Shown piece by piece: positions 1 through 6,721 of a stretch of DNA of 11,475 nucleotides. Within the stretch, counting starts at the first letter, position 1, and every line of letters begins with the position of its first letter. The position numbers and the translations under genes are program-made. A model generated the notes under the pieces. That model made no database searches and was not told the DNA's origin. It saw only the letters and a program-made list of their open reading frames with translations. The stretch comes from DATHWB01 sp040902855 (GTDB taxonomy: Bacteria > Actinomycetota > Acidimicrobiia > Spongiisociales > ZC4RG35): positions 1 to 11,475 of the forward strand of contig JBBDWN010000176.1 of assembly GCA_040902855.1 (NCBI GenBank), in the 5' to 3' direction.

Positions 1-184
1 GCTGTGCCGAGCCGACTCGTGCCCAGACCGGGGGTTTGACTACTCCCTGACGAGGATGGCGATCGTCGTCTCCCGGTGGTCATCTTGCTTCATGCCGCCA
101 ACTGCTCGACGAACTGGTTTCCATCCGCCGGCGGACCTCAGCAACAGCGCCCTCGCTCCGGTCCAGATCCTTGATGCCTACCTC

Positions 185-210
185 GATGCCCGATCCACCG
201 TTCGGGCATC
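185..210 (-). terminator. Hairpin downstream of plsB, possible terminator
   Basis: GATGCCCGA at 185-193 is perfectly complementary to TCGGGCATC at 202-210, giving a 9-bp stem with an 8-nt loop. It lies about 120 bases past the plsB stop codon in the plsB direction. No T-run follows, so a classical intrinsic terminator is not shown; GC-rich actinobacteria often have hairpins without a U-tail at gene ends. It could instead stabilise the 3' end of the mRNA. Confidence 0.35.
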
Positions 211-287
211 ACGAGTTCGTAGGCGCTCTGCCGAGCCAGGGCCATGGACCGTCCCTGCAGCCCGATCGACTCCAGGCCCGTGCGTGG

Positions 288-302
288 CCGACTGGCAGTC
301 GG
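288..302. repeat. Short inverted repeat just after plsB
   Basis: CCGACT at 288-293 pairs with AGTCGG at 297-302 around a 3-nt loop, 28 bases past the plsB stop. The stem is short and no T-run follows. It may act with the 185-210 hairpin at the plsB 3' end, or may be chance. Confidence 0.25.
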
Positions 303-329
303 AGTCTCCTCCACCGGGCCTCTCCGTGG

Positions 330-2615
330 TCATCCGGAGTGTCGACGGGCGTCGGCGATGCGTCCGATCGCCACCGCCCGATCGCACACTGCGGCTATCT
401 CCTCTGAGAACGCCTGACGAGATGACATCGGAGCGTCGAGCAGCCCGCGATTTCGTGCCAGGTCGAGGGCGGACTGCATCAGGGCCTTCGAGACCGACTC
501 GTCGGCTTCGACGCGGCCGGTGAGGCGCTCTCTGCATCCGCGCTCCATCGCAGCGGTGACGAACGCCTTTTCGTCCCCCACGCTTCCTTCGGTGGCGACG
601 AGTTCATCCGCCACGACGCGGTATGCCTCCAGGAACGGGAGCAATGCCCAATGGGCACGCAACGGGACCAGACGATCGAGGACGGCCTGGGGTTGTCCCG
701 CTCGGATCTCTGTTTGCCAGCCGGGGACGCTGCGGTCCAGCTCAGTCGTCAGCTCCTGACGGAATTCGTCGCGTTCTGCGAAGAAGAACTCGAATTTGAG
801 GAGGTCGCGCAGTCGGGCCACCTCGTGCCAGAAGTCATCGAGCGGCTCTTCGGTGTCGGTGGCCGAGAGTGCGAGCTCGGCGATCGCACCGGGGACGAAG
901 TAGTGAACGATCGTGTTGCGGTAGTACGCGGCCTGGATCGCCTGATTGGGGCTGAGGACGTAGACGCCCGCCTCCCTCGTGACGGATCCGTGGGCAATGA
1001 GCTGATCGAGGACGGTCTCCGCGTCTGAGGTCCGGTCGAAGCGGATCGGTTCGGTCGTCGGCCATCCGTTCGCCTCGATGACGTCGACGATCTTCGAGGC
1101 GAGAGAAGTGATCTCCGAGGCGGTCATCGCCTTCCCGCGTGACGACAGGAGTGCAATCGACGTCACCGCGGTGGGTGTGATCGGCGTCACCCGCGAGATG
1201 CGGTACATCACCTCGAAGGCCAGCTTCTGGAGGTCCAGCTCCTCCTCGCTCGCCAGGTTCACTTCCTTGGCGACCGAGATGGGTTCGGCGAAACGGACAT
1301 GGATGTTCCCGTACTTGCGGCGCAGCGAGCGGATTGCATCAAAGGCCCAGCCGAAGGACTCCTTGCGTTTGTCGCCGCCGCTGGCTTCGTTGGCGTAGTC
1401 CGTGACGTCCTGGATCTGGTCGTACGCGATCGACGTCGGTATCAGGTAGAGGTCATCGGAGCGACCCTGGCGAACCGCGTCGACGACCCAGCCCAACATC
1501 CCGAGTCGCGGCGGGAGAAGCTTGCCGCTACGCGACCGTCCGCCCTCCATATACCACTCGAGTGGGAAGCGCTTCTCGACCAGATATCCGAGGTACGACT
1601 TCAGGACGTACTTGTAGAGCTCGTTGTCCTTGAAAGATCGGCGGATGAAAAAGGCCCCCGTTCGTCGGATGAGAGGCCCGACGGGAAAGAAGTTCATGTT
1701 GATGCCCGCCGCCGTGTGGTTGGGCGGGAGGTCGTTCTCCCACAGCAGATACTGCAGTGACAGTCGGTCGAGGTTCGAACGGTGGGATGGAACGAAGGCG
1801 ACGGGGTGGTCCTCTGAGAGATCTCCGATCCGACTCAACTTCGCCTGGTCGTAGATGATCTCGCCGTATCCCTGTGAGTAGATCCAGTGGATGGCATTGG
1901 CGATGAGATCGATGAGATACGTGCTGTGCGAGGCGCTGATCTCCCGCAGGTAGTACCGGGCGCGGGCCAGTGCGAGTTCGGCGGGGATTCCCTGCTCGGA
2001 CCCGAGGAACATCACGCGGTCCCTGAACTCCGGTCGGGACAGGATCTCTTCGTTCAGGAAACGGGGAACCTTGTACCTGTTGCCCCGGACGTGGCGCTCG
2101 GCGCGTTCGAGGGTGATATGCGCTTTGCGGGTGACATGGTCGACGAGGGTCGTGACCTCGACATCGGAGGCGTGGGAGGCGACGAGGTCGTCTGCCGTTG
2201 CCGGCATGCCGGCCACGATTCCCACCCTGTGTGGGAAGAAGCCGAAGATCGCCCACTGTCGGAGCGGGCCCGGATCCCGCGGGTCTCCCAACTTGAGCAC
2301 GTCGACCCAGTTCGCCGACCGTCGACCTGAGCGGCGATCGGGCAGCCATGTCACCCGGACGGGAATGACGACCGGGTTGTCGCCGCGCTGCAGGCGAGCT
2401 GCCAGAGCCGGATCGGTCCGCTTCCGTCTCCGACGTCGTCGCGAAGGGGTGAGAGATATCTGTGTCACTCCCCCACCGAATGTGCGCTCGGCCCAGGCGG
2501 ACAACATCCGTTGCTCGAGCGTGCTGGAGGCGTCGAGTAGTACGACAACTGCGCGACCCTCGGGAACGTCGATCTCCGGTTCGAAGCCGGGAGGACTCGT
2601 CACGTCGGGGAACAT
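330..2615 (-). CDS. plsB: PlsB-type glycerol-3-phosphate 1-O-acyltransferase
   Basis: This enzyme transfers a fatty acyl group from acyl-CoA or acyl-ACP to position 1 of glycerol 3-phosphate, the first step of phospholipid synthesis, at the inner face of the membrane. The 761 residues carry the acyltransferase blocks in order: the catalytic HxxxxD motif (HRSNLD, 278-283), GAFFIRR (320-326), the glycerol-phosphate-binding block EGGRSRSGK (357-365) and PTSIAYD (393-399). The length is close to that known for E. coli PlsB (about 800 residues) and mycobacterial PlsB2. A run of eight basic residues (59-66) in the N-terminal part could touch acidic lipid. The long C-terminal part is alpha-helical in character and typical of the family. 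The ATG at 2615 is chosen because a TACGAT hexamer lies exactly 6 nt upstream and no Shine-Dalgarno is visible, which suggests a leaderless mRNA. The gene is divergent from dtd. Family assignment is firm; the acyl donor cannot be read from sequence. Confidence 0.94.
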   Translation of the reverse strand: MFPDVTSPPGFEPEIDVPEGRAVVVLLDASSTLEQRMLSAWAERTFGGGVTQISLTPSRRRRRRKRTDPALAARLQRGDNPVVIPVRVTWLPDRRSGRRSANWVDVLKLGDPRDPGPLRQWAIFGFFPHRVGIVAGMPATADDLVASHASDVEVTTLVDHVTRKAHITLERAERHVRGNRYKVPRFLNEEILSRPEFRDRVMFLGSEQGIPAELALARARYYLREISASHSTYLIDLIANAIHWIYSQGYGEIIYDQAKLSRIGDLSEDHPVAFVPSHRSNLDRLSLQYLLWENDLPPNHTAAGINMNFFPVGPLIRRTGAFFIRRSFKDNELYKYVLKSYLGYLVEKRFPLEWYMEGGRSRSGKLLPPRLGMLGWVVDAVRQGRSDDLYLIPTSIAYDQIQDVTDYANEASGGDKRKESFGWAFDAIRSLRRKYGNIHVRFAEPISVAKEVNLASEEELDLQKLAFEVMYRISRVTPITPTAVTSIALLSSRGKAMTASEITSLASKIVDVIEANGWPTTEPIRFDRTSDAETVLDQLIAHGSVTREAGVYVLSPNQAIQAAYYRNTIVHYFVPGAIAELALSATDTEEPLDDFWHEVARLRDLLKFEFFFAERDEFRQELTTELDRSVPGWQTEIRAGQPQAVLDRLVPLRAHWALLPFLEAYRVVADELVATEGSVGDEKAFVTAAMERGCRERLTGRVEADESVSKALMQSALDLARNRGLLDAPMSSRQAFSEEIAAVCDRAVAIGRIADARRHSG

Positions 2616-2668
2616 CCGCCGATCGTACTGGTGGTGGCGAATCGGTCGCCTGCCAGACTCGGCGGATG
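2613..2668. promoter_or_regulatory. Divergent plsB/dtd promoter region with perfect inverted repeat
   Basis: The 50-bp gap between the two divergent genes is framed by CATCCGCCGA (2613-2622) and its exact reverse complement TCGGCGGATG (2659-2668). Each arm contains one start codon, so both genes begin in the same context, TCGGCGGATG. Between them lies a smaller dyad, GGCGA (2636-2640) and TCGCC (2646-2650). The symmetry could reflect a regulator binding both start regions or simply the same leaderless start context used twice. A shared promoter region is certain by position; a regulator is inference. Confidence 0.5.
2622..2627 (-). promoter_or_regulatory. Candidate -10 element for leaderless plsB
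   Basis: Read on the minus strand the hexamer is TACGAT, fitting the actinobacterial TANNNT pattern. Six bases separate it from the A of the plsB ATG, the spacing expected if transcription begins at the start codon itself. No recognisable -35 hexamer is seen at the usual distance, so support is limited. Confidence 0.35.
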
Positions 2669-3127
2669 CGTGCAGTGATACAGCGAGTGTCCCGGGCCGA
2701 GGTCACGGTCGACTCCGAGTTGGTCGGACGAATCGGCACGGGGCTGGTTGTTCTCGTCGGTGTCGGACCGGACGATGGTGAGGCGGACGTGGAAGTGCTG
2801 GCCGACAAACTGGTGGGACTCAGGATCTTTCCCGACGACGAGGGACGGATGAATCGGTCCGTGCAGGATGTCGGCGGCGGCGTGCTGGTGGTCTCCCAGT
2901 TCACGCTCTATGGCGATGCGCGCAGGGGCCGTCGACCATCGTTCGTGGGTGCGGCTCCGCCCGAAGTCGCCGAACCGCTGGTCGCGGGCCTCGTCGCACG
3001 TCTGGCCACCGCCGGTGTTCAGGTGGCGACGGGTCGGTTCGGAGCGATGATGGAGGTCGACCTCGTGAATTCGGGTCCCGTCACGCTGATTCTCGAGGTG
3101 GCGGGAGGCCGCGTCCTCGGATCTTGA
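2666..3127 (+). CDS. dtd: D-aminoacyl-tRNA deacylase
   Basis: Dtd is a homodimeric cytosolic proofreading enzyme that hydrolyses D-aminoacyl-tRNAs (and glycyl-tRNA-Ala in the studied homologues), freeing tRNA from wrong amino acids. The 153-residue product has the family's usual length and closely follows E. coli Dtd along its whole length: [15 protein letters not shown] at the N-terminus, the active-site SQFTL motif at 77-81, and NSGPVT at 135-140, whose Gly-Pro reaches into the partner subunit's pocket to reject L-amino acids. The ATG at 2666 is chosen because it begins exactly at the conserved N-terminus; the open frame upstream runs antisense through plsB and is not protein-like. There is no Shine-Dalgarno, and the six bases before ATG match those before plsB. 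The 3' end overlaps the 3' end of plsY by 47 bp on the other strand. The assignment is very secure. Confidence 0.97.
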   Translation: MRAVIQRVSRAEVTVDSELVGRIGTGLVVLVGVGPDDGEADVEVLADKLVGLRIFPDDEGRMNRSVQDVGGGVLVVSQFTLYGDARRGRRPSFVGAAPPEVAEPLVAGLVARLATAGVQVATGRFGAMMEVDLVNSGPVTLILEVAGGRVLGS

Positions 3128-3671
3128 GGAGTTGCTTCGGCGTGATGACCACTGTCACACCGATCGCGAGAACCGCCGACCACAACGGATCTGAGATCCC
3201 CCACGGGTGCGCGGGAAGCCAGATCGAGATCGCCACGACCGCTGTGAGCGCAACGAGGGCGGCGGGCGCCGACCGTCTGATGACGACCGCGATCGAACCG
3301 ACGAGAGCGAGTCCAGCGGCTGCAGCCACGGGGGAGGCGACAAGCAGTACGCCGGTCGCGATCGCCAGTCCTTGTCCACCTCTGAACCGCCGATACGGGT
3401 TGAGAACGTTGCCGAGGACGGCACCGATGCCGGCCACCGCCATGCCAGGGTCACCGCTCAGCCACCACCCGAACGCGACGATGCCCGCGCCTTTCACCAG
3501 TTCGGTGACGAGGATCTGGGCCGCCAGTCTCCGCCCGCCGAGCCGCATGGCGTTGTTCGTCCCCGGGTTCCCTGACCCGTTCGATCGGAGGTCCACCCCC
3601 ACGCCTCGCGCCAACAGGTCGGCGGTCGGCAGCCCGCCGAGGAGATATCCGCCGACGAGTTCGAGGATCAT
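3081..3671 (-). CDS. plsY: PlsY-like glycerol-3-phosphate acyltransferase, divergent
   Basis: PlsY proteins are integral membrane enzymes that acylate glycerol 3-phosphate from acyl-phosphate made by PlsX. This 196-residue protein has the family's size and about six hydrophobic segments (roughly 1-22, 49-70, 76-93, 101-131, 136-154 and 162-178). Motif 1 is recognisable as GSGNPGTNN (32-40). Motif 2 is altered: the usual GH...GGKG reads G87-N88...GGQG (98-101), replacing the conserved His and Lys with Asn and Gln. Motif 3, normally around H-x-x-N-I, reads PKQLLKI (178-184). Catalysis by the standard mechanism is therefore uncertain. The ATG at 3671 is chosen because it overlaps the upstream adnB stop as ATGA and starts directly with the first membrane segment; a longer start would add an Arg-rich tail. 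It is the last gene of the adnA-adnB-plsY operon and ends antisense inside dtd. Family membership is likely, activity unproven. Confidence 0.85.
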   Translation of the reverse strand: MILELVGGYLLGGLPTADLLARGVGVDLRSNGSGNPGTNNAMRLGGRRLAAQILVTELVKGAGIVAFGWWLSGDPGMAVAGIGAVLGNVLNPYRRFRGGQGLAIATGVLLVASPVAAAAGLALVGSIAVVIRRSAPAALVALTAVVAISIWLPAHPWGISDPLWSAVLAIGVTVVITPKQLLKIRGRGLPPPRESA

Positions 3672-6600
3672 CGTTCGTCGACGTAGGTCGATCCTTCGAC
3701 GCAGAACCGAAGGAAGTCGCATCGGTGACACGAGTCGGACGGAGTGGCGTGCCACCTTTCGCTGCTGATGTCGCCCAACAGGTCGTCGACGTGCTCCCGG
3801 GCCCGAGCGAGCCAGGCGTCGTCGGCGGTGTGGGTGCGCACGACCGGCTCCGTCCCGCCCAGATAGACGAACGAGACGTCGATTCTCGGCGGAGGGGCAG
3901 GTCCGAAGCCGGATTCGGAGACGGCGAGCGCATAGACCTCCAGTTGAACGAGGTTGGCTCCGTCGGCCCGGTCACGACCCGACTTGAAGTCCACGACTTC
4001 CCAGTGGTCGTCATTTTCGTAGATCGCGTCGATCCGGCCCCGCACACGTCCCGATGTGGCCGCCAGTTCGAACGGCGCCTCGGTGAGTAGCGGTTGCCGT
4101 TCGGCGTACCGGGACTGCTGGAACACGTCGAAAGGATCGCCGCCGCCAGGTTCCTCCCCGTCGGGAACGAGGTCGTAGACGGTCTCGGAGACCTCGTGGA
4201 GCGGCACGACGCCGAGGTTGTGCAGTTCGATGCGTCGGTGGACGTCTGTGCCTCGGCGGGCTGCCTCCGATGATCGCCGGGGGAGCGGGTCGACGAAGCT
4301 CCAGTGGTACCGCTTGGGACATGTCGCATACGTCACGAGCCCGGTCGCAGATGCAGTCACTGGGGTGTCGACGGGTGGCTGGGGAGGCTCGGGGAGAGCG
4401 AACAGTTGAGCCTGATGTGCCTCCACCACCTCATCGTATGCCGGGCGGAGACCGAGTCTGGTGGCCTCGTCTCGGGGCCAGTCGGGGTCGGCGAGGGTGT
4501 GCCGGAGCGCGGCCGCCCAACCTCCTTGGAACCCCGGATCGGGCGCCGCCACCGGGGCCCGATAGGCGGTGCGAGCGGGACGATCCGGCGCTTCCGGCGT
4601 GTCGAGGACTTGGATGCCCAGGTTCCGGCACACCTCGAAGAGCGGAGAAGGCCGGGTGGGCCTGACCAGTGGTATCGGGTGGCCATACCACCAAGCGCCG
4701 GTGACCGTCAGGTGTTGTCGCGCCCGCGTCGTGGCTACGTATGCGAGTCGCCACTCCGCGTCGTCGTGGCGGGAGCGCAGGGCGTCGGTTCGTTCGGCCT
4801 TGTCCGTGTCGGCGTCGATGTGCGGGAGCGCGTCGCGGTCGAGACGGAATTCGAATGGGAGGACATCCGGACTGGTGTAGGGGTCTTCGCCGCGGTACTG
4901 GGAGGGAAAGTTTCCCTGATACGCGGCGGGGATGAAGATCGCTTCCCACTCCAGTCCTTTCGCCCGGTGCACGGTGATCAACGTGACGGCGTCGGCATCG
5001 GATACTCGGGCCGTGTCCAGTTCTTCTCTGGGGTTGTCGGCCATGAGGTCGAGGTAGGAGGTGAACGCCTCGAGCGAAGGCCGTCCTTCGAGCGGGCTCC
5101 AACTCTCGGCGAGGTCCAAGAACCGGAAGAGGTTGAGCCGGGCCGACAGCGCCGCGGCGCTCGACATCGCCTCTACGTCCTGCCAGGCGCCGGTGCGGTC
5201 GAGGATCGTCCTGCACAATTCCACCAGCGAGAGCCCTTGGGCGGCGGCAAGGAACTCGCGGTGTTCGGCATGGAACTGCCCCAATGCCGTGCGCGCGGCG
5301 GGACGGAGTCCGGCGACTGCGTCAAGGTGGTCGATCGCTTCCAGCAGCGTGTAGTCCGGAAGACCTTCCACGTCGTCTTGGATGTCGTTTCGCTGTCCCC
5401 GGACCCAGTCTGCGAGTCGGGCGAGATCGGCGAGTCCCAGACGGAACCTGCTTCCTTGCAGGATCCGCGCCAGTGCCACGGAGTCCTCGGCGCGGGTGAT
5501 GATCCGGAGCCAGGCGACGAGGTCAGACACTTCGGGGACCGACAGAAGCCCGCCGAGGTTCGCCACCTCGAACGGGATGTCCTGGCGGGCGAGGGCCTCG
5601 TGGATCATGTGCATGTCCTTGTTCTTGCGGAAGAGGACGGCACAGTCTCCCCACGAGATCCCGTTTTCGTGGAGTCGCTCGATCTCGTTCGCGATCCAGG
5701 CTGCTTCCTCCGCCGCAGTTCCGAACCATGCCGTCGACACTCGGCCGGGGGAGACGTCTTCGACCGGGACGAGACGGTCGGGGTCCGGCCGCAGTCGAGC
5801 CTTGATCTCGTTGGCGACGGCGAGAATCGCCTCTCCGGAGCGGCGGTTGGTGGTGAGTGGCAGCGACGCCGCCGGTTGGTCCCCATTGGGGAAGTGGAGC
5901 CCGAAGTCGGCGAAGTTCTGAAGGCTCGCACCGCGCCACTCGTAGATCGTCTGGTCTGCGTCCCCGACCGCCGTCACCGGAACCCGGCCCGAGAAGATCG
6001 CCCGCAGGAGTTCGCGTTGTGCGGGGTTCGTGTCCTGATACTCGTCGAGCACGACGGCCCGGTACCGGTCGGCGATCGCTGCGGCGACCTCAGGGTGGTC
6101 GGTGACCACTCGCCACGCAGAGACGATCAGATCGCCGTAGTCGGCGACACCCATTCGGCGCTTCTCGGATTCGTACAGGCGGAGGACCGCCAGGAGGTCT
6201 GAACGCTTCATCCACACGTCGTCGCCGGCGATGTCGGGAATGTCGTTGGCCGAGAGGAGATGATCTCCGAGTTGGCCCGCAAAGTTCGCGACCCGGTCGA
6301 TGTTGTGGGCATTGGAGAGATCCCAGGTCCGGATGTCGGCCGCTCGAACCACGTCGGACAGGATCTGACGGGCAAAGGTGGGCGTCACCAGCTTGGTGTC
6401 CCGTTCGATTCCCACCAGTGCCCCGAACTCGCGCAGAATCTGGGACGCAAAGCCGTGATAGGTGTGGACCTCGACTTCGCGGCCGGACTCGGTGGTATCG
6501 GTGAGCCAGGCGGAGATTCTCTCGGCCAGCTCGCCGGCAGCCTTGTTGGTGAACGTGACCCCGAGAACCTGTTCGGGTTCGAGTCCGTACTGTCCGACGA

Positions 6601-6721
6601 GGGCGACGATGCGCATCGCCATCGTCGTTGTCTTTCCGGTTCCGGCGCCTGCTGCGACCCGGAACGAACGCAACGGTTCGGATATGACTGCGGTCTGTTC
6701 CGGTGTGGGGGTGATGGTCAT
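3668..6721 (-). CDS. adnB: AdnB-like UvrD-family helicase with C-terminal PD-(D/E)XK nuclease
   Basis: This is the second subunit of an AdnAB-type motor-nuclease that unwinds and resects DNA from double-strand ends. In 1017 residues the superfamily 1 motifs appear in order: Walker A AGAGTGKT (24-31), Ia TFTNKAAGE (56-64), Walker B LDEYQD (225-230), III GDADQTIYEWRGA (253-265), IV TTNRRSGE (290-297), V VHRAKGLEWE (584-593) and VI RLAYVATTRAR (658-668). The C-terminal nuclease has Asp898 in GRIDAIY, D911-F-K913 and Q927 (QLEVY). Four cysteines (C801, C998, C1001, C1007) bracket this domain in the manner of the Fe-S clusters of AddB and Cas4. The ATG at 6721 overlaps the adnA stop (ATGA) and follows GGAGAGG, and the Q-motif-like PTPEQ begins at residue 6; a longer open frame upstream is a shadow of adnA. 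The C-terminal stop overlaps the plsY ATG in the same way. In mycobacteria AdnB is the driving motor. AddA/AddB or a lone UvrD-nuclease fusion are the alternatives, made less likely by the AdnA partner next to it. Confidence 0.9.
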   Translation of the reverse strand: MTITPTPEQTAVISEPLRSFRVAAGAGTGKTTTMAMRIVALVGQYGLEPEQVLGVTFTNKAAGELAERISAWLTDTTESGREVEVHTYHGFASQILREFGALVGIERDTKLVTPTFARQILSDVVRAADIRTWDLSNAHNIDRVANFAGQLGDHLLSANDIPDIAGDDVWMKRSDLLAVLRLYESEKRRMGVADYGDLIVSAWRVVTDHPEVAAAIADRYRAVVLDEYQDTNPAQRELLRAIFSGRVPVTAVGDADQTIYEWRGASLQNFADFGLHFPNGDQPAASLPLTTNRRSGEAILAVANEIKARLRPDPDRLVPVEDVSPGRVSTAWFGTAAEEAAWIANEIERLHENGISWGDCAVLFRKNKDMHMIHEALARQDIPFEVANLGGLLSVPEVSDLVAWLRIITRAEDSVALARILQGSRFRLGLADLARLADWVRGQRNDIQDDVEGLPDYTLLEAIDHLDAVAGLRPAARTALGQFHAEHREFLAAAQGLSLVELCRTILDRTGAWQDVEAMSSAAALSARLNLFRFLDLAESWSPLEGRPSLEAFTSYLDLMADNPREELDTARVSDADAVTLITVHRAKGLEWEAIFIPAAYQGNFPSQYRGEDPYTSPDVLPFEFRLDRDALPHIDADTDKAERTDALRSRHDDAEWRLAYVATTRARQHLTVTGAWWYGHPIPLVRPTRPSPLFEVCRNLGIQVLDTPEAPDRPARTAYRAPVAAPDPGFQGGWAAALRHTLADPDWPRDEATRLGLRPAYDEVVEAHQAQLFALPEPPQPPVDTPVTASATGLVTYATCPKRYHWSFVDPLPRRSSEAARRGTDVHRRIELHNLGVVPLHEVSETVYDLVPDGEEPGGGDPFDVFQQSRYAERQPLLTEAPFELAATSGRVRGRIDAIYENDDHWEVVDFKSGRDRADGANLVQLEVYALAVSESGFGPAPPPRIDVSFVYLGGTEPVVRTHTADDAWLARAREHVDDLLGDISSERWHATPSDSCHRCDFLRFCVEGSTYVDER
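6718..6721 (-). promoter_or_regulatory. ATGA overlap coupling adnA to adnB
   Basis: The adnA stop codon TGA (6720-6718) and the adnB start codon ATG (6721-6719) share two bases. Ribosomes finishing adnA can restart directly on adnB. This fits the need for equal amounts of two subunits of one complex and fixes the adnB start. Confidence 0.85.

Larger units (their letters stand above)
1..329. other. Region without a convincing gene downstream of plsB
   Basis: I see no gene I can support here. On the minus strand the plsB stop overlaps an ATG at 333 (ATGA), which opens a 51-codon frame ending at 178, but its product is rich in Gly, Arg, Ser and Thr and looks like an out-of-frame translation. 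In the plsB frame, after the plsB stop, a short stretch around 205-255 reads like ordinary protein (MALARQSAYELVMPER), then runs out into low-quality sequence. A third frame gives another short protein-like stretch at about 90-185. This could be a frameshifted remnant or chance. Two clean inverted repeats (185-210 and 288-302) favour an untranslated 3' region. Confidence 0.5.

Noticed and set aside
178..333. A 51-codon gene starting at the plsB stop (ATGA)
   Set aside because: Despite the overlap, codon use and composition do not resemble the neighbours, and a hairpin (185-210) lies in its 3' part.
1528..2904. Minus-strand open frame of 458 codons
   Set aside because: It lies over plsB in another frame and over dtd. 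The product is rich in Arg, Pro and Ser without motifs; plsB explains the region.
4304..6202. Long plus-strand open frame of 632 codons
   Set aside because: It is antisense to adnB, whose motifs are unmistakable. Its translation is rich in Gly, Arg, Val and Glu and has no recognisable domain; long antisense frames are usual in GC-rich coding DNA.
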